Below are positions 1-13,271 of a DNA stretch of 64,000 nt, piece after piece (within the stretch, counting starts at the first letter, position 1; every line of letters begins with the position of its first letter). This stretch comes from Phallus indusiatus. Lineage: Eukaryota > Basidiomycota > Agaricomycetes > Phallales > Phallaceae. The stretch is taken from contig JAQFWX010000162.1 of the NCBI GenBank assembly GCA_027605045.1, forward strand, positions 1 to 64,000, given 5' to 3'. The notes below the pieces were generated by a model that saw nothing but the letters and a program-made list of their open reading frames with translations, had not been told where the DNA came from and ran no database searches. The translations under genes were made by a program, and so were the position numbers.

Positions 1-2930
1 CGTCGCCTAAACCGAATTATTACCTGAAATGCCCAATTAGTTGCTCGTGGCCTGTACCGCCACGCGTACTGAAGTCTGGGATGTAAGGCAACCTTCGCGT
101 GTTGAAAGCGTTCAAACACCAATCCTATCATTATCACCATTACATGCGCAGAAGAATATAGATTACGGTTGCATTGCCCATGGCATCCGGATTTATAAAG
201 GAAAACTATTTCATTTAGTATGTTCTATGCTTTTACTTTATACATTGAACGGTTGCTAACAACTTAGTAGTGTCAACATGAAGTACGCGTGGGTGTTTTA
301 TTATCCTGGGCAGATAGAATTTTATCTTCGGTGGAAGAAGGGGATTTTTGGCTGCTATAGAAATAGCCAAAACATATTATACCTTCAATGCTCCTGGTAA
401 TCGTCTGGGGTTGCCTGTAGATGAAGTCGCTTTGAAAGCTTTAGTTGGAAAAAGGTTGCGGGACTTGATGTTAGCTTCAGCCCGCTATATCTTCTCCGAG
501 GATCGTCTTACCGATTTCACACATGTTACACCGGAGAACCGTGGAGTAGACCGGACCTCACTTTTCGAAAATATGGTCAATACGTGTCTAGATGCTTGCA
601 TTGCTTTAAATGACTTCGAGTTCATCTTCGAAGACTTGTTTGATTTCTATCAAAACTCGGGAATTACATCAATATTCTTGCGGGAGCTAGAACCTTATAT
701 TCTAGAGGGTACGGTCCGTTCGATTCCTCCGCGAATAACGCAAAAGCTTATTGCTATGCATGAAAACGATGGAGCCTTCGATCATGCAGAACGCGTCATT
801 TGGCATATTGATCCCGAGTGTCTCGATGTTGATCAAGCCTTATCACTATGTCGGAAGCAGAAGCTTTATGACGCGCTTATCTATGTTTACACTACCTCCC
901 TCAAGGATTATCTTACACCATTGGTTGAACTCATGGAACTAATCCCCCCGATTCTCCAAAATCGCCATCAAACATATTCAAGCAGCAACTCAGACTTTGT
1001 GGATCACGAGATGGAGGCTTCCGTTATCAATGCGTACAAAATATTTTCATATCTGTCAGATACGTTGACAGGTTTGGTATACCCAAATCAGCATCCGATG
1101 CCCCTTAGCGATCGTACCCAAGCCAAAAAGGACATTTACTCTTTTCTCTTTTTTGGCCAATCCCACTCATATACCTGGCCTGCAGGCGAAACTGGGAAAC
1201 TGATTGTAAATTCCGGAAGTGATCCTGCATATCCATATGTTAGGCTGCTTTTGCAGTTTGATGCGGAGGCTTTGCTACACACTTTGGATATGGCTTTCGA
1301 AGACGAATATTTCAATGACGAAACGGAGTTTATCAGCCGGCTCGTCATCGTCAAGATCCTGATCGAAGTTTTAACTTCATCCAAAATGTCACCCAACGTC
1401 AATATGATGATAAATATCTTCATTGCGCGAAACGTTCCCAAATACCCCCAATCTATATATACATATATGTCCCCAAGTTGTTTACAAACAGTCTTGCTTA
1501 GTCTCGCTGAAGAAGACGATGCATCAACCCGAGAGGATCGCCAACTGGCAGCGGAATATCTTATCTCAATCTACAGCCCCCATGATCACGAGGAAGTGAT
1601 GGAGCTCTTCAGACAGGCTGGATTTTACCGGATATTACGAACATGGTATCGGACTGACCAAAAATGGACTTCCCTAATTTGCACCTATATCGAAGATCCG
1701 GATATCGATCCAGCTCAAATCTTTGAAAGCCTGGATGAAGTTCTCGCTTCGATGAAACAAGCAACCAAGGAACCAGTATCAACGGAAACATTCGATGTCA
1801 TTCTAAGCGTTCTTCCCCGTCTTCTAGAAACTGAAGTTACGGAGACGGCTATTTTCATTGACAAACACCTACAAAATTTACATGAGCGTGTTCTGAGCGA
1901 GATTCCGTCTCCACACAAGCAATTCATTTACCTGCGGTGTTTACTTGAACCAAATGCTTTACCTGAAGAGACCTTCTGGTATAATACAAGCATACGCCAA
2001 CGACCACCTTCACTAGATCTGCCAGGCAGTCTTCGAGAGCAGTATCTGAAGCTGTTGTGCCAATATGATGCTAAAGGCGTCATCAGCTGTCTTAGCCACT
2101 TTCCTGACGACTTTCTTGACGTCAGTCGTGCGATATCGATCTGCGATGACAACGATATTCATGACGCAGTCGTTTGGATGCTTGATTCCCGAGGCGACAC
2201 TAAGGAAGCCTTTAAGAAGCTCAAGGCGTCGACAATGACACTTGCTTCACGACTTGGAGAGTGCCTGACTTCGGAGAGAGAGAAGCCTGAAAATTACATG
2301 CTTTCACAAAGTTTACTAGATAAATTGAAAGGTCTGGGCGATATTGGCCTCCGCATTTGCGTAGATCGATCTGCTATCAGCTCTTCTGCCGCAGTAGAGG
2401 ATTTCTGGTTCGAGCTATTAGCGACACAAGTTGATGCTGCTCAAACTGTGTCCTATTTTCATCACACCGTGAACAATGCACAAGTTCAACCCCACGACGA
2501 GGAAGCTTTGGCTCTACTACGGTCGTTGGTACAATCGACTTTTACATCTCTTATTTCAATAGGATCTTCGTCGACCATATCTTTTCCCCGGTTGTTCAAG
2601 AGACTAGTCGAGTCTGTTTCTGAATCAACATCAAATCATTCTTCATACTCGGAATTCAGAGTAATTCTAACATCTATGATGGATTCCTATAGAGGTGAAG
2701 GTGATTTGTTGTCAATAACTGACCACCTGGTGAAACGAGATCTGTTTGAAGCAACAGAGCAATTGGCGCGATCGAGACTACGTGGATCAAGAGCACGCGA
2801 GAAAATGTGCTCGGGCTGCCGGAAATCTGTGTCGGAAAGCGCGAAGGATTTGATCGACCAGGATTGGGCGGTTCAAAGATTTTCGGGACTTGTTTTCCAT
2901 CAAAAGTGTCTTCCAGCTACCTTTGCATGA
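1..2930 (+). CDS. VPS8: Vps8, CORVET complex subunit (5' end outside window)
   Basis: This is the C-terminal two thirds of Vps8, the CORVET-specific subunit that acts with Rab5 in early endosome fusion. An exon starts at 41 after an acceptor TAG at 38-40, an intron spans 218-270 (branch-like gctaac), and the last exon runs from 271 to the stop at 2930. The long helical body and a Cys-rich RING-like tail (CSGCRKS ... HQKC) fit Vps8. The reading is not continuous: exon residues VLLSWADRILSSVEEGDF lie in one frame and LAAIEIAKTYY in the next, with the switch at the T5 run 345-349. One missing T would explain this. A 100 nt intron ending at 317 would also restore a frame but would discard the most Vps8-like residues. 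Identity is fairly sure; the frame break may be a sequencing error or real. Confidence 0.82.
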
Positions 2931-3164
2931 GGTCGGATATGGCCATGATAGTATAATATATGTATCCTTCAAAAAAATTTATCAATTAGTGAATAGTTAG
3001 GATTGTACATCAACGTCAATATTTATACTATCATGGGTCATTGGATTCTGCTGGACCGGAGTCCGCCGAGTCATGGGTCCTTGAAGGTGGCCGGAGTCGT
3101 GTGGACCTCAACTTGACTGATCACTACCATCTTTCCTATTAGTTACAACACGAATAACACCCAT

Positions 3165-5265
3165 ATGTCTGATTGCGAGTACTCTGACGCTGACGAAGAT
3201 GGCTATTACGACGACGACGAAGAAATGGATCAGCAGGAAGAAGGTACATGACACATGCCCCATCCTGTCTTGTTTCACTTATGGCTTTTGTAGGTTCATC
3301 ACATTCAGAAGAGGAGGACGATGATATGGACGAGGAATACCAGTACATTGATGATGCCCGTCTACCTTCTCCTAAAGGCAAACGCAAGCAGTACGAGGTT
3401 ACCTATGAATCTTTGTCAGTGAAAGCCATAGAAGATATTATCCAGAAGGAGGCAGAGCATATCGTTGGAATATTTGAAGTTGACGTATGTTGTGTGGCAT
3501 TACTACTAATTTGGGTGATAATCTTTTGATTTAGCTAAACACTGCGATTTTATTACTGCGGTCCATGAACTGGAACAAGGAGCGTCTCATCGAGAAGTTT
3601 ATGGACAACCCCACAAGCGTTAATCGGTTCGCGGGGCTCGTAGTCGAACCGTCTCCTCCTCAGCCTGTTTCTTCTCCTGTCCGTCAAAACCCTTCCCGAA
3701 GGACAGTTCGGTCTCCTTCCCCACCTGGCTCGAAGCGTTCCATATCACAAGTTATATCTAACGAACATTTCGTATGCCCCGTTTGCTGCCTCGAAGATCC
3801 CGAGGAAATTTTGTCATTGAAATGTGGTCACAAGTACTGTTCCGACTGCTGGTCCATGTATATTTCGTCTAAGATTCACGGGGAAGGGGAAGTGTCTTTC
3901 ACTTGCATGTCGACGGGTTGCTCTATTGCAGTTCCTGACTCATTCATCATGAAAGTCTCCTCACCACAGATTATTGAGAGATTTCATGAATTGATCGTAC
4001 GGAGTTTTGTGGCGCACCAATCGCAACTGAAATTTTGCCCGGCGCCATCTTGCGTTTATACTGTCAAGTGCACCTCTTCTATAACGAAATCGACGCTTAA
4101 CAAGGTAGTGCCTACGGTGCGATGTGGGGAGGGTCATGCATTTTGCTTTGGCTGTACTGTTGAATCAGATCATCGGCCTCTGGTTTGCAGTGTAGCCAAA
4201 TTATGGTTAAAGAAATGTCAAGACGATAGTGAAACCGCAAACTGGATTAAAAGTAACACCAAGGAATGTTCCAAATGTCAAAGTACCATTGAAAAGAATG
4301 GCGGCTGCAAGTATGTACCTATGTCCCTGCGTTCGCCTTTTTATAACACTCCGTATTAGCCACATGACCTGTAAAAAATGCAAGCATGAGTAAGTTTTAC
4401 AAATTTGTTGGGATGTCATTATTGACTTTCGCCCAGATTTTGTTGGGTTTGCATGGGTAAGAGACAAGACGGATTTCTTTATTTGTACTGAGTTTCAAGA
4501 AAGGACCATGGTCTGAACACGGAACTGCCTGGTATTCGTGCAATCGATACGACGAGAAGGCTGGTGTGGATGCCAGAGATGCGCAGTCACGCAGTCGAGC
4601 ATCCCTAGAACGATATCTCCATGTAAGACTTTTTTTATCTTAGCTCTCAGAGAAGGTTGACTAATATCAATCTAATTTAGTACTATAACCGATGGGCAAA
4701 TCACGAACAATCAGCCAAACTTTCCAAGGAGTTGTATGCAAAGACCGAGAAGAAGATGGAAGAAATGCAAATAACATCAGACCTGACATGGATCGAGGTT
4801 CAGTTTGCTCGAAAGGCTGTTGATGAAGCTGAGCGCTGCCGGACGACATTGAAATGGACATATGCGATGGCATATTATTTGGAGAAGGGAAACGAGAAAG
4901 AACTCTTTGAAGATAATCAGCGGTAAGTCAAAGTAAAAAGAAGGTCGAAAATACATACTTACTGACATACAGAGACCTTGAGAAAGCCGTTGAAGACCTT
5001 TCGGAATTGCTCGAGGAACCCATTAATCCCGAGAAGATAGCAGATCTTCGGCAGAAAATGACCGACAAAACGGTAAGCAAAGTTATCTAATTAAGATGTA
5101 CAATGAAGACCAAGTATCATTTTGAAGGTTTATGTTCAAAAACGAAATGAAATCGTTCTAGAAGATACCGCTCAAGGTTTTCTGGAGGGGAGGTGGAGAT
5201 GGAATGTTCCCATTGAAGGTTTTGACGAAGACGAAGATGAAGATTATTTTGATCAAGAAGATTAA
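3165..5265 (+). CDS. Ariadne-type RBR E3 ubiquitin-protein ligase
   Basis: An RING-between-RING ligase of the Ariadne (ARI1/HHARI) class, which takes ubiquitin from an E2 onto its own catalytic Cys before passing it to a substrate. The N-terminus is acidic ([16 protein letters not shown]). RING1 begins [11 protein letters not shown] and includes [10 protein letters not shown]. The IBR holds CPAPSC ... [15 protein letters not shown]2 begins [14 protein letters not shown], and after two introns reads [17 protein letters not shown]; the Cys after NGG is the expected catalytic one. A helical Ariadne domain follows ([15 protein letters not shown]...). At least seven short introns are needed; the first is 3244-3293. 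The start ATG at 3165 opens the acidic leader directly. The protein ends with an acidic tail. Family assignment is sure, the exact orthologue less so. Confidence 0.9.
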
Positions 5266-5503
5266 AGAGCACGGGAATTTGGGCGGAATGCACGTACTAG
5301 TACCTCTTAAACAGTAATACTGTCCCAAAGTTCTAAATCCCCCGCTTCACTACCCAATTACTCAGCATTATTATATCATTAATTTAGAGTAATGAGTGAA
5401 CGTAATTGCTTGCCAGGCTGGAAACACAACGGTTCCCTTACAACCTACCTGTACCAAGTCGCCAATATTTCGCCGATTATGTAATCGAAATATCATTTTT
5501 ACC

Positions 5504-6602
5504 ATGAAGTTAACCCGCTCTTTATTGTCTCTAAAGAACTCACGGGGTATTATTTCCAGGACGTTTACATCTAGTAAAGCTGGTATGGTGAATTCTTGCG
5601 TTTTCCGTCTGTAAATTCACAATACGACATGTAGCCTGTAAAGGTAAACGGCGCTCATTAGCTGCTCAAGTTCTGGACGAGGATGATTTTGCCTTCGATG
5701 GATCGTTGAAAGAAGATGAAGACCTATTCGGATCTTCCCCTACTTCGGAAACTGCTCTGGAAGCTACTCAGAACAACTCTCATCAGGATATGAGGGTCGA
5801 ATTATTTAATGCACTTCACGTATCTTCTCTAGCAATCTTGAACTTGGGAAGACAAATGTCACAGCCGCCTAGGAAAAGTACAGTGGTTAGGTTGATATCT
5901 CTCGCTAAAGGCAAGGAGGATTTGCGCAAAATATTAGACGTTATAGCGGCCTTTCGGAATATTTCGCGACCACCCGATCTCAAAACTTGCGACGATTTCC
6001 TTGGTTAGTTTTTTTCTACCGCTTAAACTTCGTACACTTGGCTTACTTTCCGCCCCACAATTAGGCCGTTGCATAACTCTTGGTCATCCAGAAATTGCCT
6101 TAGAGGCTTTACAGAAACGATCCAAGTACGGTGTAGACATTCCCTCTCTCGTTACGGCTCGACGACTTTTACACGCATTATCGCGACCTTCTTCCAAAGT
6201 CACACATCAGATCCTATCCGATACTCTCCAATTTGCTGAGTTGTATCCCACTTACGGTCTTCCGCCTGCTTCCACGGATGTTTTTCTTGTGCTACCGTAG
6301 CGTCTGCAATCTCTCGCTTTGTTCTGGAATCACCAGAACAGGAAGATCCACAGACCAACCTAATTAATACGGATGCCGTGACCTCTGCATGGAAGGATAT
6401 ATTACTAGACTTGAAGAAAATATCGGGAAAGCAGATGGTTGAGCACGAGACCGTGGAAGCCAAGACGTTACATAGGTTGAAAGGACGTGTTAGCGAAATA
6501 CGAACGGCAATAAGGAAGTCCGAAAAACGATCTGAATTATGGCTCAAAAGGCTAGAGTCAAAGGTTAACCATAGATTGAATACTGTCGCACTTGATGCAT
6601 AA
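5504..6602 (+). CDS. Mitochondrial-looking helical protein, function unknown
   Basis: I do not recognise the family. The ATG at 5504 sits in a good context (accATGaag) and opens a basic, Ser-rich, acid-free leader (MKLTRSLLSLKNSRG...) typical of a mitochondrial targeting sequence. An intron at about 5583-5634 and another at about 6005-6063 split the gene. The middle part reads as stacked helices (RCITLGHPEIALEALQKRS), recalling PPR/TPR-like mitochondrial translation or RNA factors, and the tail is basic and coiled. The reading breaks near 6281-6285: either one T is missing from a T5 run, or a 44 nt intron (6256-6299, weak GTCTTC donor, good pyrimidine-rich acceptor) is removed, which restores the frame. 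The gene lies 240 bp downstream of the RBR ligase in the same direction. Confidence 0.6.
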
Positions 6603-6801
6603 AAGTGTAAATTCCAATAATCCAATAATGAGATCGATTTGGCATGGAGAAATATATTAATATACATAGGCATGACAATAGAAGAAACTTGCTTTTAGAA
6701 ATAATCGTGGAATACAAATCAATTATTTACTGCTGAGAATCGAATTATTGTCCTTGTAAAATCTTAAGCATATGAGCCACAGTACAATAAAGTAGCACTG
6801 T

Positions 6802-7819
6802 TCATACGCCATCAGTTTCGTCAAATATCTTTAAAACGGCCGCAGCCCAATCGTCCGAAGCGCGAACTTGATAGTTAATTCGGGGAGGCCGAGAATCTTC
6901 AAGATGCTCTTTAAACTTGACTTGAGATGTAGTTCTTTTGAGAGGAGAAGTATCCGCCTCAGCAAATATCACGGACGACATCGTCCATTCCGTAAAGGTT
7001 CCCAGTCGAGACTGTTCATTCTCCAACACTGTCAAGGGTGACTTTAAGGCGTGAGATTCATCTTGTGCATTAAAGAAATCTCGAGACAGCGTTTTATCCC
7101 GCATAGACTGCCGTGAGGCTGGTCGAGAAGGTTGAGACCATGTTGTTCGTTGAGAGGATTCAGAGAATGTACGACCATTGGTCAACCATGGACGATGAGG
7201 AGTTCCTCGGGTTTCCGACCGGACCCCTAATTCATCCGGCCAGCCTAAACTGGGATCGAGGTCTTCTCTGAAGGAAAGTGGTAGCGTCAAAGTAGGATGA
7301 GGAGCAATCTGCTCTTCAGTATCCACGACGCTTGGCAGTGTGTTTTGAGCTTCTGAGCTTAAGGAAGCCCGATTCATGGCTTTCCTAATTTTTGAATAAT
7401 GTCTGCGGAGTTTAGTCTCTGTTGGAGAAGTAGTTTCTTCATCCTTCGCTTCCTGTTTATCCACAAAACTCGGGGCTAAGTAAGAGTTGCGCTTGACGGC
7501 AGATTCGTCAATTTCATGTAAGGAGTCACTGGAACAGGGGCACCCTATGTAACTCGAGAGGAGAGCAAATTTTCTCAAAGATGGCGAGGAAGGAGTTGGT
7601 TGTGACATTGGTGAAGATGAGTTGGACGGTGCAGAGGGAAATGACACAGTATTTCCACGGGGAGAATTAAGTAGTGGAACATCGCAAAACGAATCGTCAG
7701 AAACGGCTTGGGGCTACGTAGGAAAACAGCCGTCAGTGGGATAAACTCAACAAATAAGCACATACCTTTTTCTTCCTCCGCGTAAGAAATGCAGGACTTG
7801 GCACTGAATACTTTGACAT
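6802..7819 (-). CDS. Ser/Pro-rich protein with C-terminal DDWAAAVL motif
   Basis: Unrecognised, probably largely disordered protein of about 320 residues. Exon 1 is 7766-7819 (MSKYSVPSPAFLTRRKKK), an intron with clean GT/AG borders spans 7714-7765, and exon 2 runs to the stop at 6802. The product is rich in Ser, Pro and Thr with scattered basic patches, suggesting phosphorylation. Its end reads SDDWAAAVLKIFDETDGV. A very similar end (EEDWASAVLSITSGVD) occurs in the RhoGAP at 13272-18199, two genes away. This shared tail may be a docking motif, which would place the protein with the Rho/actin machinery, but that is inference only. Confidence 0.65.
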
Positions 7820-8719
7820 GCTCAGAAAAGCCTGTAGATAGTATGGGCTATCGCTAATTCACTCGTCACCAGCGAAAACGGGAAAACTAATCGCAAGGTG
7901 TGATGGAACGATAAATATGAGCTGGATGCTGTTGCGCGCTCGATTGGTGAATCGGTAAGTAGACAACAGAAAAAGGAAGAGCTACTAACTCAAAAGAATG
8001 AGACCAGATTCGGGGTCTCCGTCATTTATAACAATTGAAGAGATCACGTTGATGACGTTCTTATTGCTCTGAAATGAAAAGCACAATTGCCAGAGGTTGG
8101 CTGAGGTTGGCAGCAGTAGCTCGTTACTGGTAAACCTGATCCGACGATTCTAATTAGCGAAGATTATCGGAATGGAGAATGTGGATTTACCGTCGCCGCA
8201 ACAAATTGTAACAAGCTTATTTTGCTCTTCTTCTGATATCTAGAGTGAAATGGCAGGTTGAACAACCTCAGGTGTTTTTATCTTGCCAACGAGGTCCCCG
8301 AACCGTCGACACGTTTCACGAACACGTTGTAAAAAGTATTACATGGTGATTTGCAAATTGATCATGCCGCTCGAGGTAGGAATAGGTTCACTATTGACTT
8401 TTTAGCAAAATACCGCGCGCAATGCGGAAGCAAAAGCCAAAAAAAAATGAAATGAAATGGTCGTAGGCTGGCATGATGATGCTGAATCGAAGGGTCAATT
8501 ACATAACCGATTGGGAGTGCAATTGCTTGGGCGACTCATTAATAAAACTGACAATTCTCCAGACACCGAGCATCGAGCGCATTGAAATTTGCATATTCAA
8601 ACAATAGTGTTTTCAAAAAAAAATTGACTAAATAACACAATTCAAAACAAAGGGAGAATTCACGTAGTCATGAACTTGAAAGCATACAGGGATCGACTCC
8701 CACGGGCAAGAATTTGGTG
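7820..8719. other. Intergenic region with a weak spliced mini-ORF
   Basis: Nine hundred bases between the start of the Ser-rich gene and the stop of the gelsolin gene. It should hold the promoter of the former and the 3' UTR of the latter. The only coding hint is a candidate two-exon ORF on the + strand: ATG at 7917, a 42 nt intron 7955-7996 with perfect GTAAGT donor and TACTAAC branch, and a stop at 8070-8072, giving 37 residues. No family resemblance was seen. Confidence 0.3.
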
Positions 8720-11700
8720 TCAGCCAGTGCGGAACGTGGCCAGATAGAACGGCGCATCTAAAAGAATTATGAGTGAGAATATCTTTGAATGTCAAGAAAA
8801 CTTGCATGATCCACGGCGTCCGATAAAGTCACTAGATTCATATGATCCGGAACTTCACCCCCGTTCTAAACGTGGAGACAACCATATGTTATATAAGGAA
8901 AAAAAGATGCGGGTATAGTTGGGCATACCATTGTGTCTTCCTCACAGAAACGTAACGCTGCACGTAATTCAAGAGGCAGCTTCGAGGGCAGTACAACAAC
9001 ATGCACTGGAGGAGTAAAAGGCCTCTTGTGAGCGGCGGCGGAGGCGATATTCTGCTGAAGTTTGGAATGTTTCCCAAATAAGCATATTCTTAGCATACCT
9101 CAGCAAGGGTTAGAGCTAATTGAATATCGGTGCGTTTCCCCCGCGCTTCGGCTTTGATCAGAATGTAAACTTCTAATCTGCAGTCTATGACGAAGGCGCC
9201 TTCCACTAATTCTCGAGCAGCAGCAGAAGGAAGAGCTTGCACCTGAATTTGAAATTTAAAATTTTTGTTCCAATTATGACCAAAATCCAACTTACTGGTG
9301 TTCTCGTCTTAGATGAATCAATAGCATATATGCGTGCGCCTAATCTGTCCAAATGATTCCTGAATTTCCAATGATGAGCATTAGCATATCCAGCTTGTCC
9401 CAAAATCATCCAGAAGACTGAATCCTCAGAGCCTTCGTTGAACTCAATCATCGGTAATGACTTTTGCGAAATGGTGGCAGCAAATGTAAGTGCTACCTTC
9501 TGCTCATCTTCGGACGAACCGCGACCATGCCATATATATATTGTTCCGAGAATAGATAAGCAATAACTGTAAGCAGAACATAGGTTCCATACGCCCTGAG
9601 AGACAAATAAGCTTCGAAAAATGAAAAGATGGTCAGAATGAAAAAATCACCAAATCAATCTCATCGACAAACATACAATCACCAATCTGGTGGACGCGAT
9701 GCATCGTGGTATTTTCAGCTGACCAATGGAACCGCGAACCCTGGAAGGACAAATAGTGATGAGAACCAAAGTCGATAGAGAATGCAATATAACCACACTT
9801 GTCGAGTAGCTAAGACGCCGCCCAATACGTGTATCAGCAATGGAGGTTCCGACCCTTGAAAGCAATTTACCTAGCACAGTGTAAGTGTAAGTGATTTAGG
9901 AGGGAAAACAGTAAAAGCTGTATACAGCTTTTTTATCAAAACGTCCTGCCAGGTCAGTCGCCTTGCGTTCCTCACGGTCCCAATTCGAATTCTTTCCGCG
10001 CCAAATCCAAGCTTGGTTTGAAACAAGCTCCGAAGAATTTGATTTCGACCGATATATGACAACTATGACTTCGGTGTCGTAGAATATATTCTGTTCATGA
10101 GTAATTGGTATTATCGCTCCGTCGGATATATTATTGACCTCAATCGATATTGCTTGTATGGTGGAATCAATTACAAATGGCGGCTCTTTTATGACTTGCT
10201 GTGGATTGAAGGGAGGAGGGAGCTTTGCCTGAAACTCTGAGAGAAATTAATACATAGATCATAGGGAAAATACGAAAGTAAAACCTAATTCCACCATTTC
10301 ATCTTCATTGCTCCGTGAAGACCCCCGAATTGCTTCTGGCAATTTGACATCTGTATCATCTAAATGCTCCGTCAGTGGCAATCTTCTGAATCGTTTCGCA
10401 AAAGATCTTTACTTTCTCCTTGATTAGTATTTAAACCTTGAAATCCCTCTTGGAGGGTGTGAGTTAATGGTACTTGGGCCCGTTCTCGATTAAAGGCACT
10501 GCGAGATAAAGATGCTTGCGGCGTATCCGCGGGGGTCTGAACTTCAACGAGTGGAGGTAAAGTAGTTGCGGTCGCAACAGAATACCTTTCATAGCTAGAT
10601 TTTCTCGTCTCGGACGAGGATGCTGGAACAAAGTTCCGGCCCCAACGGGCAACTATAGATCTCACATCTGGTCGTGATATCTCTCCTTCATCTTGAGCGT
10701 CACGAGTTTCGACTTGTCTCTGTTCTTGTTCAGGCTGCTCACCGGTAATTTGCTCATGTTCTATCAGAGCCTGTGCCACGTCCATAACTGTTGGACGTTG
10801 TCCAGTGCTGGGTATGCGACTGTGCCGATTAGGTGACCTAGTAGGCGATTCAACACTAGGTATATTTGCATGCTTAATTGGAGAGGTTGGTTGTGCAGGT
10901 ATGGCCACAAGAACTTTCGTGACAGCATCTTGTGGTGGGGAATCATCGATCGTACCAGATGAAGGGGGAATGAATTCGGTGGACTCTGTGAAAATTCGCT
11001 GTTTACTATCGGAGTCATTACTGCTGATGACTGTAGTGTGCGCATGCTTTTCTTTTTTAGGCTTCTTAGGACGACCGCGAGTTGGCTAGTTTTCCCGGTT
11101 CAATCAAAAATATACAAGTAAATACATATAATATATTTGCTCACATGATTCAATGTCGTGTTAGCCATAACAGAGGTTGACTTGTGAGTAGTGGCAGGCA
11201 CTGGGGTAACAATAGGATTAGGCTCGGTCATTTTATATGCGCTTCGTCGAACATCCCCAGAAGCCATTCCAGGAAGACGGACTGGGGTCGATCCTCCAAT
11301 TATTCCTTTAGAAGCGTCATTAGTAGATCGAGTAAGAGGACTAGCCTCAAGCTTTTGAGCAGTTTTCATCTGCTCAAACGTCTTCGTCCTTTCCGTGATT
11401 GCAGGTGGTGTATTCGAAGCCGGTTGCCACCTGTCTAATACTGAAGGACGCTTCCTCAAATCGGGAGGAGAGGAATTAGTTCGTTCTGCATGCTCGGAAG
11501 AAGACTCTTTGGAAGGAGTAACAGCCCTGACCCTTTGACCGACAAAGCCACGACCCTGTAGCTTGGTCAAGCTAGGATGGAGTTCCTCTGTTGTTGGAAT
11601 GGGACGCAAAAATGCGGGGGAAGGGGATGAACTCTCAGGTTTAATATTTGAAGGAGAAACGTTGACGGGAGGGTGTGAAGATCGCGCGACAGAATCCGCA

Positions 11701-12578
11701 GATGTAGGGCTGGGCTGAGAAAAGCTCGGTTTAGCGGGTTTTGATGCTGAAGGTGGTACCGGGGGAACATTTTGCGTTTTGGTCAAGCCTGGTAAAGGTC
11801 GACCTTGTAGAGCAGAAACACCAGTAACTTCACTATCTTCTTTCACTGGCAGAGACCTTGTGAGACGAGGACCTGAGCCTTGGCCGCCAACAGCTTCCGC
11901 CAATGACATGACTTGTACCAACGGAGTAGGCTTCTGACCCGGACTGGTATTATTACTAACGGACAATGGCGCAACTTCAATCTTGGGCTGGGGCGATATA
12001 TTAGCTGTATTCGCATTCGGTTGTGCTGGTGAAGGATGTGTAGATGTTCTTCCAAAGATTGGATGGGGACCATCGTGTTTGGGAAAATCATACAACCCCG
12101 GATCATAATTGACTTGGGGTGCAGGTTTCGTAAGGACCGGTTTAGTTGCACGCCCACCAATAAAAGCTGCTAATGAAATTGGCTCTTTTGGATCATTTGG
12201 TTTGGATTCGGAGGCCAAAGGACGCTTGTTGATAACGTCTATATCTTTTGCAACTTTATTTCCGTGTTCTCCTGAGCTCTTTTGGAGTGAGGAGATCGCA
12301 GTGGAGGCATTTTTCGCTAGTATTATCGCTAAGCAAAATAACAAAGCTGAGAATCACAAGAACACACTCCAATCAACCGATGCGGTGTTTCGCCGCCTTG
12401 CTCGTTCCAACCTGGATGACTCTATCTCTTCTCGTAGTCTCCGTTCTTCGTCTTCTGCATCTCTATCGACTTCGTCCTGTATCGCTCTTACTTTGGTAGC
12501 CCATTGAGAAAAACCTGCATCAGTGGCCTTCGGCAGATCGAATGAAGTAAACCTTTTGGAAAGTGATGGGTTGTCCAT
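8720..12578 (-). CDS. Gelsolin-repeat protein with DUF4045-like N-terminus
   Basis: A large actin-binding-type protein. The N-terminal exon (12578 downwards) has WATKVRAIQDEVDRDAEDEERRLREEIE, a charged coil typical of fungal DUF4045 proteins, followed by several hundred low-complexity Ser/Pro residues. The C-terminal half contains gelsolin-like repeats: AWIWRGKNSNWDREERKA and LLIHVLGGVLATRQ around 9750-10050, then GTIYIWHGRGSSEDEQKVA and EGSEDSVFWMILG around 9400-9560, and a last repeat with LEVYILIKAEARGKRTD near 9100-9200. The final exon ends NAPFYLATFRTG, stop at 8720. Gelsolin repeats cap or sever actin filaments, usually with calcium. At least eight introns are required. It precedes a RhoGAP on the same strand, which suits a shared cytoskeletal role. 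Confidence 0.8.
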
Positions 12579-13271
12579 GTTCGAGTATTTTCAATGTATT
12601 GTTCGGGGGGTCTGGAGCTAAGGCTGGGTGAAGGGTGGAAAGCAGTTGTATGCCCGTGAAAGTCGAGACTTTAGGCAGGCGATAGCCTGGGATCAAGAAG
12701 TCCCTTGGGCTATTATGTTATACGGCCCGTCTGCATTGGCGACGCGAACTTTGAAATTCTTCCTAATCTACTTGACGTCACAACTTTGCCAATAGTACTG
12801 GTCTTTAAAGCTGCAGTAATCTAACCGAAAATGAATTGGGTTTGACAACATTCGTTTAATTCGGTTGAAAGAAAAAAAAGAACCAATTATAATAGAACAG
12901 AAGTGTTGAACAGTACTGCTATTCACAACACAATACACACGATAACTGCAGTGTAAATGCTTGATTTATGTAATGCATAGAATTGCCCAAAGTTTGAATG
13001 AAAGCCATGGCAGAAAAGTGAAATAAAAACGTTCATGAATGCAGGATACGAGAGAAATTAGGACAAAACCATTTGAGGTCAGCAAGCCCTACATATACAA
13101 TTCGGTGTCGCTGCCGTGGGGGAATATGGAGAAGGCAATAAGATAGAATTATGCCACAGAGCAAGAGGATGCCTTGGTTTAAGGTCAGACACTAATTGAA
13201 TGCGGGAAAAAGATATGAATACATACAACATGATCGAAAGACAGTTCACTATATTACAAGAGAGAGAAAAA
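12579..13271. other. Intergenic region, promoter of the gelsolin gene
   Basis: About 690 bases between the gelsolin gene start and the RhoGAP stop, both on the - strand. It must hold the gelsolin promoter and the RhoGAP 3' UTR. I see no convincing gene, RNA gene or repeat. Confidence 0.4.
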
